Both the position numbers and the translations under genes were made by a program. This document shows positions 15,285 to 22,826 of a stretch of DNA of 35,468 bases, piece by piece (positions within the stretch are counted from its first letter, which is position 1; the number at the start of each line of letters is the position of its first letter). The stretch is taken from NCBI GenBank assembly GCA_023269615.1, contig JAHFSY010000043.1, positions 1 to 35,468 on the forward strand, in the 5' to 3' direction. This stretch comes from Verrucomicrobiota bacterium. GTDB lineage: Bacteria; Verrucomicrobiota; Verrucomicrobiia; JABWAM01. A model generated the notes under the pieces. That model was not told where the DNA came from, searched no databases, and saw only the letters and a list, made by a program, of their open reading frames with translations.

Positions 15285-16772
15285 ATGAAAACCACCCCAT
15301 CCTTGCTCCGTCTCTTCACCCTCCTTCTCGCAGGCGCCGCGCTCCTCGGCCGCGCCGAAATCCGGATCCACGATCAGCCCAACGGCAAGGACGGCGACGG
15401 AAAGGAAAGCATCGTCGTGCCCAAGCCAACCAGCGGTGTGGAGGGCGCCGATCCATCCAGCGCCGTGACGGGCTCGCCCACCGACGTGCTCTTCTTCGAC
15501 AACAGCGACGCCATTCATGGACGCCTCCTCTCGATCAACCCGCAGACCGGCATTCACTGGAAGCACGCGGATTCCAAGCAGGCAATTGATTTTTCCCCGA
15601 ACAATGTCTCGCGCATCAAGCTCGACCACCGCAAAACCACGGTCGCTCCATCCGCCGCGAGCTGCATCATTCGTCTCACCAACAGCGACGAACTCATGGG
15701 CAACCTCGTTTCGATGGACGCCGAGAAGCTGGAACTCGACACCTGGTACGCAGGCAAGGTGAGCATCCTGCGAAAAATGGTCAAATCCATCACCCCCACC
15801 CAGGGTACCACGGCCAACCTGTATGAAGGCCCCACAAGCATCGATGGTTGGGTGCAGGGACAGGGGCAAAAATCGTGGATCTATTCCAATGGCTCACTCA
15901 GGTCCAACGCCCGCGCCGGCTCCATTGGACGCGACATGAAACTGCCCGCCGTTTCGCGGATTGATTTCGACATGAGCTGGATCTCCAACTTGAACCTGAT
16001 GGTTTGCTTCTACACCGATTCATTTGAAGCCTATAACGGAAACAACAATGCCTACACCCTCACCATCAGCTCGGGCACCATGTACCTCCAGCGCATGCGG
16101 CGCGACGGCGGGTCGGCTCAGATCGGGCAGGTGCAGGTGCAGAACATGCATCTGAAAAACCACGCCCGCTTCTCCATCTGCTCCAACAAGGAACAGAGCT
16201 CCATCTGGTTGCTCATGGACGGTGAGAGGATTGCCAATTGGAAGGACCCGGCCGGCTTTGCCGGAACCGGAACCGGCCTCCTGTTTTATGCGCAAGGCAA
16301 TTGCGTTACCAAATTGAGCAATATCCGCGTCGGGGAGTGGGATGGAAAACTCGATGAACAAACAGGCTCCTCCTCAGCCAAGACCAAGGAGGACGCCGTC
16401 CGCCTCATCAACAACGACAAGGTCTCCGGCAAAATCCAGACCATCCGCGAGGGCAAGCTCGTCTTCGCCACCTCCTACGCCACGCTCGACATCGCCATGC
16501 AGCGCGTCACCCAGATTGACATGGCCGATGAACAAGCCGAACAGGCCAAGCGCAACGCCGGCGATATCCGCGCCTCCTTCTCCAACCGGGGCCGCATCAC
16601 CCTCCAGCTCGAGCAATGGGACGACAAACAGGTGATCGGCAACAGCCAGAACTTCGGCAAACTCAAGCTCAACCCAAGCGCGTTTGGCATGATCCAGTTC
16701 AACCTCGACCGCGAAAAACCTGAAACAAACGAACCGCTTGCGCCGGATCCCGATGTCATGATTGATGATTGA
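15285..16772 (+). CDS. Secreted beta-rich protein with central LamG-like domain, paralogue A
   Basis: About 495 residues from ATG 15285; ATG 15270, overlapping the previous gene, is also possible. MKTTPSLLRLFTLLLAGAAL is a signal peptide. Repeated beta modules with the pattern N-D-x-x-x-G-x-L/I, as in LFFDNSDAIHGRLLSI, IRLTNSDELMGNLVSM and VRLINNDKVSGKIQTI, flank a central concanavalin/LamG-like region (about 185-350: FDMSWISNLNLMVCFYTDSF, GTGTGLLFYAQGNCVTKLSN). It is paralogous over its whole length to the next gene, so the pair arose by duplication. The central region recalls glycan-binding or DUF1080-like domains, but no catalytic residues can be named. It is probably periplasmic or surface-exposed and part of the same assembly as its neighbours. 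Confidence 0.78.
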   Translation: MKTTPSLLRLFTLLLAGAALLGRAEIRIHDQPNGKDGDGKESIVVPKPTSGVEGADPSSAVTGSPTDVLFFDNSDAIHGRLLSINPQTGIHWKHADSKQAIDFSPNNVSRIKLDHRKTTVAPSAASCIIRLTNSDELMGNLVSMDAEKLELDTWYAGKVSILRKMVKSITPTQGTTANLYEGPTSIDGWVQGQGQKSWIYSNGSLRSNARAGSIGRDMKLPAVSRIDFDMSWISNLNLMVCFYTDSFEAYNGNNNAYTLTISSGTMYLQRMRRDGGSAQIGQVQVQNMHLKNHARFSICSNKEQSSIWLLMDGERIANWKDPAGFAGTGTGLLFYAQGNCVTKLSNIRVGEWDGKLDEQTGSSSAKTKEDAVRLINNDKVSGKIQTIREGKLVFATSYATLDIAMQRVTQIDMADEQAEQAKRNAGDIRASFSNRGRITLQLEQWDDKQVIGNSQNFGKLKLNPSAFGMIQFNLDREKPETNEPLAPDPDVMIDD

Positions 16773-16802
16773 GTTTTCCCTGCGAAAACGCGTCTTCATC
16801 CC

Positions 16803-18326
16803 ATGATCCGGCTCTCAACACGACTCGCCCTCCTGTTTTTCTTCGCGGCCACACTCCGCGGGGAAATCAAAATCCTGTCCGAGATCGTCCCTTCCGAGAC
16901 GAAGGATGGTCAAGCCATCACCGTCCCTCCCCCCACCACCGGGACAGGCACCGCCCAGCCTCAAAAAAAGGAGGACACCCTGCGCTTCCTCAACCAGGAT
17001 GCCTTGCACGGGAAACTCCTCTCCATCGATTCCAAAAGCGGCGTCCACTGGCTCCATTATGGGGCCAAAAATGCCATCGAGATCAACCCGTCCCACATCA
17101 CCACCATCAAGCTGCAATCGCAAACCACCCCGGCTCCCAAAACCCAGGCAGCCCACGTCGTCGAACTCAACAATCTTGACTCACTCACGGGCGATGTCGC
17201 ATCCCTCGATTCAGACAAGCTCATCCTCAACACATGGTACGCCGGCCCGATCTCCATCGGGCGCAACATCCTGAGGAGCATCCGCCCCGCGCACCCATCC
17301 TCCACCGCTCTCTACGAAGGACCGGTCAGTCTCGAGGAATGGAAACGCGCCGAAAATGATGCCGCATGGAAATTCAAGGATGGTGCCCTGATGTGCCAGG
17401 GATCCTCCGCCATCGGAAGGGAAGTCAAGCTTCCCGATATCGCCAGCCTGGAATTCGACATCGAATGGAAAGGCGAACTGTACTTGAACGTTTTTCTGTA
17501 CGCCGACAGCCTCGATGCCTCCAATGAATACCCAACCGCCTATTCATTGGCCTTCACCTCGGATTCTGCCACCCTCTCCAGCACGACCCCAAACGGAAAC
17601 GGAATCCAGCTCGGCAGCGCCAGCTTCGATGAGCAACGCCTCAAATCCAAATGGCACGTCAACATCTGCGTCAGCAAGTCCCAGCACATCATCTGTCTTG
17701 TCATGGACGGCCTGCCCGTCCGGGTCTGGAACCTCCCCGAACCCTTCGCCGCCAAGGGAACCGGCGTCGTCTTCTACCCGGAGAACGACGGGTTCATCAA
17801 GCTGGGCGATATCCGCGTCTCCGCCTGGGACGGTCGCATCGACACCCCTGCGGCCCCTGCGGCCGCCAGCACGACCGACATCGTGAAGCTTTCCAACTCG
17901 GACCATTTCTCCGGCTCCATCAAAAATATCTCCAATGGGAAAATTTCCTTCGCCAGCACCCACGGCCCGCTGCAGATCCCCATGCAGGAACTTTCGGAGA
18001 TCATCTTCGCAGGCGGTGACCAGCCGCCCAAGCCCTCCGCCGGTGAAGTGACGGCCTTCCTTTCCGATGGCGGCATCATCTCGTTCCAGCTCGAGCAGTG
18101 GGATGAAAAAACCATCGCCGGTTCCAGTCCCACCCTCGGAAAATTGAAGTTCCTCCCCGGCGCATTCGAAAAATTGCAGTACAATGAGGAGCCGCCCGAT
18201 GAAGATGACGAGGTCATTCCCCTCGACAATGAAGGCGGCATCAACCAGATCCAGCAGGAAATCCAACGGGTGATCCACCGGTTCCGTGGACGCCAGCACC
18301 GCTTCCGTAATGTCATCGTCCACTGA
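16803..18326 (+). CDS. Secreted beta-rich protein with central LamG-like domain, paralogue B
   Basis: 507 residues with signal peptide MIRLSTRLALLFFFAATLRG. The modules LRFLNQDALHGKLLSI, VELNNLDSLTGDVASL and VKLSNSDHFSGSIKNI correspond to those of the preceding gene, and LILNTWYAGPISIGRNILRS matches its LELDTWYAGKVSILRKMVKS. The LamG-like centre (SLEFDIEWKGELYLNVFLYA, KGTGVVFYPENDGFIKLGDI) is also shared. The C-terminus differs: an acidic run PPDEDDEVIPLDNEGG followed by a basic tail with RFRGRQHRFRN. It is 30 nt after paralogue A and 6 nt before the YdjY gene, so it is probably in one transcript. Function unknown. Confidence 0.78.
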   Translation: MIRLSTRLALLFFFAATLRGEIKILSEIVPSETKDGQAITVPPPTTGTGTAQPQKKEDTLRFLNQDALHGKLLSIDSKSGVHWLHYGAKNAIEINPSHITTIKLQSQTTPAPKTQAAHVVELNNLDSLTGDVASLDSDKLILNTWYAGPISIGRNILRSIRPAHPSSTALYEGPVSLEEWKRAENDAAWKFKDGALMCQGSSAIGREVKLPDIASLEFDIEWKGELYLNVFLYADSLDASNEYPTAYSLAFTSDSATLSSTTPNGNGIQLGSASFDEQRLKSKWHVNICVSKSQHIICLVMDGLPVRVWNLPEPFAAKGTGVVFYPENDGFIKLGDIRVSAWDGRIDTPAAPAAASTTDIVKLSNSDHFSGSIKNISNGKISFASTHGPLQIPMQELSEIIFAGGDQPPKPSAGEVTAFLSDGGIISFQLEQWDEKTIAGSSPTLGKLKFLPGAFEKLQYNEEPPDEDDEVIPLDNEGGINQIQQEIQRVIHRFRGRQHRFRNVIVH

Positions 18327-18332
18327 CACTCC

Positions 18333-19049
18333 ATGCGTTCCCTCCTCGCGCTCCTTCTCCCGCTCTCGCCCCTGCTCGGAGCCACCCCCTCCCCGCCTCC
18401 TGCCGACACATCCACCAATTCCCCCATCCGCCAGATTTCTGAAACGTTGTTTGAAATCGGCAACATCCGTTTCGACAAGAAACACAAGACCGCCCAGTTC
18501 GAAACCCAGGTCAACATGAACAAGGACCTCCTCGAATACGCGCTCGTATGCAAAGGCGGCAAGACCCACGAAAGCCTCCTGCAAACCAGGATCGAGCCGT
18601 CCGACCTCCACGTCGTCATGCTCCTCCTCGGCGCAACCATCGCACCGCCTCCGCCCCTCTCCTCCTCCACCAACGCGCAGCCGTGGATTGACTCCGCAAC
18701 CCTCAAAAAAGCGCCGCCACTGAAAGGCAGCCCAGTCACCCTCTCCTTGCAATGGAAATCCAACGGAATCGAAAAAAACGCGCGCATCGAGGACTGGGTG
18801 CTCAACAAACAAACCGGCAAACCCATGGAATACGCCCGCTGGGTGTACAACGGCTCCGAACTCATCGGCAGCTACTTCATGGCCCAGCGCGAACGATCCA
18901 TCGCCGCGCTCGTCACCGACCCTTTCGCATTGATCAACCACACCGGAAAAGGGCATGACAATGACGCCCTCTGGTACGCCAACTCCAACCAGGTGCCGGT
19001 CGTGGGCACAGCCGTTCTCCTCACGATCCATTTGGAAACCCCTGATTGA
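18333..19049 (+). CDS. Secreted YdjY-domain protein
   Basis: 238 residues with signal peptide MRSLLALLLPLSPLLGA. The YdjY pattern is clear: IRFDKKHKTAQFETQVNMN, LLEYALVCKGGKTHESLL, then DLHVVMLLLGA, EDWVLNKQTGKPM, ARWVYNGSEL and ALVTDPFALINH, ending PVVGTAVLLTI. YdjY proteins are small periplasmic proteins common in PVC bacteria with no firm biochemical role. The stop overlaps the start region of the next gene (TTGACC), typical of one operon. No cysteine cluster that would support metal binding is present. Confidence 0.83.
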   Translation: MRSLLALLLPLSPLLGATPSPPPADTSTNSPIRQISETLFEIGNIRFDKKHKTAQFETQVNMNKDLLEYALVCKGGKTHESLLQTRIEPSDLHVVMLLLGATIAPPPPLSSSTNAQPWIDSATLKKAPPLKGSPVTLSLQWKSNGIEKNARIEDWVLNKQTGKPMEYARWVYNGSELIGSYFMAQRERSIAALVTDPFALINHTGKGHDNDALWYANSNQVPVVGTAVLLTIHLETPD

Positions 19050-19057
19050 CCCAATTT

Positions 19058-20215
19058 ATGCGCATACTCCTTTTAATCCTGTTCGCGCTTCCGCTGTCCG
19101 CGGTCACCGCCGCCGACACCGTTCCCCTCGTCCAGCCCATCAACGTTTCCCTCAAGAAGGAGCTGCAGCACGCGATTGACAAGGGAACGAAATGGCTGGA
19201 AGCCAGACAAAATCCCGCAGGCTTCTGGACCACCCCCGAATATCCAGCCCTCACCGCCCTCGTCCTCACCTCATTGCGCGGCAACCCCGCCGCCCTGCCC
19301 CACGACAAGGACCCGGAGTTCATCCGCAAAGGCTACGCATTCCTCCTCTCCTGTGCCCAACCCGACGGCGGCATCTATAAAAAGGATCTCTACAATTACA
19401 ACACGTCCATCTCCATCATGGCACTGCTCGCCGCGAATAATCCGGATTACAATGACGTCATCCTTAAGGCGCGCAACTACGTCATAGGCTGCCAGGCCAA
19501 CCTGAAAAACAAAACCGGCCCGGAAAAAATGTACGACGGCGGAATCGGCTACGGAGACGACGACCATTACTCCGATCTCTCCAATACCGTGATGGCCCTC
19601 GAAGCCCTTTACTACAGCAAGCCTCTCGTCCAGGGGAAGGAGCTCACGAACGCAAAAGATCTCAACTGGCCCGCCGCCATGGGGTTCATCCAGCGCTGCC
19701 AAAATCTGACCGCGTACAACAAGGAACCCTGGGCAAGCGACGACCCTCAAAACAAGGGCGGGTTTCTTTACCGTCCCAATGACAGCAGCCATGCGGGTGC
19801 AGTCACGCTTCCCTCGGGTAAAATTGCCCTGCGTTCCTACGGCAGCATGAGCTACGACGGCCTCCTCAGCTACATCTACGCCGACCTCAAGCCCGACGAC
19901 CCGCGCGTCCTCGCCGTCCAGGAATGGCTCCGCAACAATTATTCCGTGGACGAAAACCCCGGCATGAAAAAGGATGGCCTCTACTACTACTACCACACCA
20001 TGGCCAAGGCGCTCTCCACCAGCGGCGTGAACCGCCTCAAACTCAAAAATGGCAGCACCATCAACTGGCGGGAAGATCTCGCAAGAAAACTTCTCGACGA
20101 ACAAAAAAACGAGGGCTTCTGGGTCAACACCAGCGGCCGCTGGTGGGAAAAAGATCCGGTCCTCGTCACCTCCTACGCCCTGATCGCCCTCGAAATCATC
20201 CACCGAGGGCTGTAG
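19058..20215 (+). CDS. Second secreted squalene-cyclase-like repeat protein
   Basis: About 385 residues. ATG 19058 gives a clean signal peptide, MRILLLILFALPLSAVTAA; TTG at 19046 would only add four residues. Alpha-toroid repeats appear at GTKWLEARQNPAGFWTTPEY, AFLLSCAQPDGGIYKK, NYVIGCQAN and KLLDEQKNEGFWVN, with SYGSMSYDGLLSYIYADL and KKDGLYYYYHTMAKAL characteristic of secreted PVC members. No DxDD motif is visible, so terpene cyclisation is not expected. It is last in the eight-gene block and is only distantly similar to the 14129 gene. Its TAG stop is part of a GCAA-loop hairpin repeat, which might also affect the 3' end of the transcript. Confidence 0.83.
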   Translation: MRILLLILFALPLSAVTAADTVPLVQPINVSLKKELQHAIDKGTKWLEARQNPAGFWTTPEYPALTALVLTSLRGNPAALPHDKDPEFIRKGYAFLLSCAQPDGGIYKKDLYNYNTSISIMALLAANNPDYNDVILKARNYVIGCQANLKNKTGPEKMYDGGIGYGDDDHYSDLSNTVMALEALYYSKPLVQGKELTNAKDLNWPAAMGFIQRCQNLTAYNKEPWASDDPQNKGGFLYRPNDSSHAGAVTLPSGKIALRSYGSMSYDGLLSYIYADLKPDDPRVLAVQEWLRNNYSVDENPGMKKDGLYYYYHTMAKALSTSGVNRLKLKNGSTINWREDLARKLLDEQKNEGFWVNTSGRWWEKDPVLVTSYALIALEIIHRGL

Positions 20216-20238
20216 CCGAACTCGCAAGAGTTTGGCCC
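20212..20238 (+). repeat. GCAA-loop hairpin, copy 2
   Basis: GTAGCCGAACTC, a GCAA loop, then GAGTTTGGCCC. The TAG of its GTAGC head is the stop codon of the preceding gene. No T-run follows, so it is not a classical terminator. Confidence 0.75.
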
Positions 20239-20266
20239 ACCGCGCCACACTCCGCAACTCCGTGCC

Positions 20267-20328
20267 CTCCGTGCCTCCGTGGTTTTCTTCTTCCCCTGTT
20301 GGACGTTCAATGTTCGACGTTGGAAGTT
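20267..20328. repeat. Word repeats upstream of the dehydrogenase gene
   Basis: CTCCGTGCCTCCGTGGTTT (20267-20285) recurs at 34879-34897. The run GTTGGACGTTCAATGTTCGA (continuing to 20328) recurs inverted at 22633-22672. The rest of the 216-nt gap shows no gene. Confidence 0.7.
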
Positions 20329-20431
20329 CCCGCCGTCCGCCTTCAGCCCTTACATTCTGCGTCGGCCATTCCCTTCTTGAACAAGACACGGGAAGTGATG
20401 ACAATTCGTTCCACATCCAAAAACTTTCATC

Positions 20432-21214
20432 ATGCTGAAAAACAACATCATCATCGTGACCGGCGGCGCCGGCTCCGGCATCGGCCACGGCCTTTCCATC
20501 GCCCTCGCCGAACACCACGCCACCGTTCTCATCATCGAAAAGGATGTGCTCCTGATGAACAAGCTGGTCAAAAAACTTCGCTCCAAAGGCCGCAAGGCCG
20601 AAGGCTACGAATGCGACATCGCCAACGGTGCCCAAGTCAACTCCACCGTCAAGGCCATCCTCAAGAAACACAAACGCGTGGATGGACTCGTCAATAGCGC
20701 CGGCGTCGGTCTTATCCGCCCCCCGGCCAAATGCACCGACGAGGAGTACAACCGCATCATGTCCATTGACCTCTACGGAACCTTCGCCCTCTGCCGCGCC
20801 GTCATCCCATCCATGATCCGGCAGAAGCGTGGCAGCATCGTGAACATCTCGAGCATCCACGGCGCCCGCACTTGTGCGAACTATGGGGTGTACGCCGCCG
20901 CGAAAAGTGGCGTGGAAGGGCTTACAAGGGGACTCGCCGCGCATTACGGCGCCAACGGAATCCGCGTCAACGCCATCCAGCCCGGCCTCGTGGACGGCGC
21001 CCAGACGCGGCGGATCGTTGCACAGTTTACAAAAAATGTTCCGAAATTCATGCATGACTTCACACACAATCGCCAATGCCTGGATCACCTGATCCAGCCC
21101 CGCGAAATCGGCGAAGCCGCCGCCTTCCTCCTCTCCGACCGCTCCCAAAGCATCACCGGCGCAACCATCCCCGTGGACGCCGGCCTCCTCACGCTCATCA
21201 CCTCGAAGAATTAG
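20432..21214 (+). CDS. Short-chain dehydrogenase/reductase (SDR)
   Basis: 260 residues of a classical SDR, an NAD(P)-dependent oxidoreductase of the cytoplasm. The cofactor motif TGGAGSGIG is at about 10-18, NSAG (NNAG equivalent) at 88-91, and the catalytic residues are S141 (IVNISSIHG), Y154 and K158 (YAAAK). The PG motif follows in VNAIQPGLVDG, and the end GATIPVDAGLL is typical of gluconate 5-dehydrogenase and 3-oxoacyl-ACP reductase-like members. The substrate cannot be read from the sequence. Its neighbour, an enolase-superfamily enzyme on the same strand, makes a sugar or sugar acid likely. The stop TAG directly abuts a repeat. No Shine-Dalgarno sequence is seen. Confidence 0.88.
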   Translation: MLKNNIIIVTGGAGSGIGHGLSIALAEHHATVLIIEKDVLLMNKLVKKLRSKGRKAEGYECDIANGAQVNSTVKAILKKHKRVDGLVNSAGVGLIRPPAKCTDEEYNRIMSIDLYGTFALCRAVIPSMIRQKRGSIVNISSIHGARTCANYGVYAAAKSGVEGLTRGLAAHYGANGIRVNAIQPGLVDGAQTRRIVAQFTKNVPKFMHDFTHNRQCLDHLIQPREIGEAAAFLLSDRSQSITGATIPVDAGLLTLITSKN

Positions 21215-21361
21215 CAGGAGCTTCTAGCTGCTAGCTACTGGCTTCTAGTTGCCAGACAATCAACAGCAACCCGAACTCCACACAACTTTCATCTTCTGCA
21301 TTCAATCAAAAACCAGCAGCTAGTGGCTAGAAGCTAGTAGCTGCTGCTGGCAGCCAGCAGC
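21215..21361. repeat. AGCTAG-word inverted repeat between SDR and enolase genes
   Basis: The left arm (21217-21257) is built from words like CTTCTAGCTGCTAGCTACTG. The right arm (21316-21361) contains CAGCTAGTGGCTAGAAGCTA, roughly the reverse complement. The centre is ordinary sequence. The element fills nearly the whole gap. Confidence 0.75.
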
Positions 21362-21367
21362 TTCCCC

Positions 21368-22504
21368 ATGAAAATCAAATCCATCGAACTCCACCCCGTC
21401 GTCGTGCCCATGCGCGAAGGCACACTCCATTCCAAGGGCCTCGAACGCCCGCTCCACATGCTCCGGGTCGGCGCATCAAAAGGCTGGACGAAGGAATTTC
21501 ATCAACTGACGAAGTTCATCATCCGCATCCGCCTCAATGATGGAACGGAAGGGGTGAGTGACAGCCTGCGCGGCGAAAGCTCCGAGGCATCCCAGGCCAT
21601 CGCCGCCTCGCTCATCGGCGCGGACCCGCGCACCTTCAACCTTTTCGACCTGCCCGTCCCCTACTCCCGCGAATTCGATGGCTTCGAATCCGCCCTCTTT
21701 GATCTCATCGGGAAAATCCGCAATCAATCGGTGAGCGACATGCTGGGCGGACGCTTCCGTGACCGCGTTGCCTGCTCGGGCTGGTGGGGCCACATGACGC
21801 CCGAGGATTGCGCGCGACGCACTAAATATTTTCACGGCAAGGGCTTCAGCAGCGTGAAATACAAATCCAATCTGCTGGACAATGCCATCCACCAATGCGC
21901 CGCCATCAAGAAAGCGGTGCCATCCATGAAAGTGATCGTGGATCCCAACATGCGGTGGGAACGCGCCGCCGAGGCGTTGCGCCTCTGCCACGATCTTCGC
22001 GAGATCGGAAATGTCTGGTGCCTCGAAGACCCGATCCCGCGATGGGACATCGATGGCTGGCGTCATCTGCGCGCCACCGGCGGCATCCCTCTCGCCCTCC
22101 ACACCCACCTGCCGTACATCGAGCTTTTCCAAAAGCCGCAGGATCCCGTGCTCGCGTGGAAAGCGAACGCCATCGACTACTTCAACTTCAGCGGCCCGAT
22201 GTCATGGGTCATGCGGATGGCGCATTTCGCCGAGCTGGTGAACGTCCCGTTCTGGCATGGCAGCGAATTGGATTTTGGATTCCTGGAAGCCAGCTACCTG
22301 CACGTCGCCGCCGCCTGCAAGATGTGCACGCTCCCCAGTGACATCTTCAGCGAAGCCATCCGCGAGGACGACCTCATCAAAAAACCATTGGAATACGACG
22401 GCAAAGGAAACTACGTCGTCCCCAAAGGCCCCGGGCTGGGAGTCGAACTCGACGAATCCGCCCTCAAACATTACCGTCAAGGCAAACCCATCATTCTCTC
22501 ATAA
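21368..22504 (+). CDS. Enolase-superfamily (mandelate racemase-like) sugar-acid enzyme
   Basis: 378 residues with the N-terminal capping domain and C-terminal barrel of the mandelate racemase/muconate lactonizing group. These enzymes take a proton from the carbon next to a carboxylate and often dehydrate or epimerise sugar acids. Visible catalytic elements are K164-x-K166 (SVKYKSN), metal ligands D192 (IVDPNMRW) and E220 (WCLEDPI), and the Asp-His dyad D270 (NAIDYFNF) with H297 (PFWHGSELD). The expected third metal ligand at the end of strand 5 is not Glu or Asp: this segment reads PLALHTHLPY, with His at 245 and 247. Substrate unknown; dehydratase activity is a guess. It lies downstream of the SDR and is followed at its stop by a GGAG repeat. 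Confidence 0.85.
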   Translation: MKIKSIELHPVVVPMREGTLHSKGLERPLHMLRVGASKGWTKEFHQLTKFIIRIRLNDGTEGVSDSLRGESSEASQAIAASLIGADPRTFNLFDLPVPYSREFDGFESALFDLIGKIRNQSVSDMLGGRFRDRVACSGWWGHMTPEDCARRTKYFHGKGFSSVKYKSNLLDNAIHQCAAIKKAVPSMKVIVDPNMRWERAAEALRLCHDLREIGNVWCLEDPIPRWDIDGWRHLRATGGIPLALHTHLPYIELFQKPQDPVLAWKANAIDYFNFSGPMSWVMRMAHFAELVNVPFWHGSELDFGFLEASYLHVAAACKMCTLPSDIFSEAIREDDLIKKPLEYDGKGNYVVPKGPGLGVELDESALKHYRQGKPIILS

Positions 22505-22600
22505 AACGGAGGGACACGCTCTCGCCTCGCCGAAGCCTATCCGACTACGCCAAAGCGCTTCGTCGCGACGGCGAGCGGCGTAGCGCGGGCCGTCGTGTCC
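22502..22600 (+). repeat. GGAG repeat with a second hairpin nested inside
   Basis: TAAAACGGAGGGACACGCTC begins with the stop codon of the enolase gene, and CGTGTCC at 22594-22600 closes the outer hairpin started by GGACACG. The interior carries another hairpin, CTACGCC (22545-22551) with GGCGTAG (22577-22583), related to 6471-6531. Compare the short uninterrupted copy at 22705-22728. Confidence 0.75.
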
Positions 22601-22826
22601 ACGGGACCAAGGGCGCGATCGGAAAAACGGCAGGAACGTCCAACATTGAACATCGAACGTCGAACGTCCAACGATCGAGTCGCGTTGCGCGAGATTTTTG
22701 AAATGGAGGGACACGCTCCGTCGTGTCCAGGGCCCGAGGGTGCTGGCGGGAAGAGGATCAACCACGGACTTGTCCGCCTCTGGTGGATCACACGGATGGA
22801 CACGGATAAGAAAATGACGTCTCCCC
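22601..22826. repeat. Repeat-filled intergenic stretch
   Basis: Between the convergent enolase and Sel1 genes. It contains AACATTGAACATCGAACGTC-like words (22633-22672), a compact GGAG hairpin (22705-22728, GGACACG-CTCCGT-CGTGTCC core) and ACACGGATGGACACGGATAA words (22790-22809). No gene is supported here. Confidence 0.7.

Noticed and set aside
17544..19031. 495-codon minus-strand frame spanning paralogue B and the YdjY gene
   Set aside because: It crosses two genes that have signal peptides and family motifs on the plus strand; the minus product is low-complexity.
19271..21148. 625-codon minus-strand frame over the second toroid protein and SDR
   Set aside because: It runs through a repeat-filled gap and opposes two well-supported genes.
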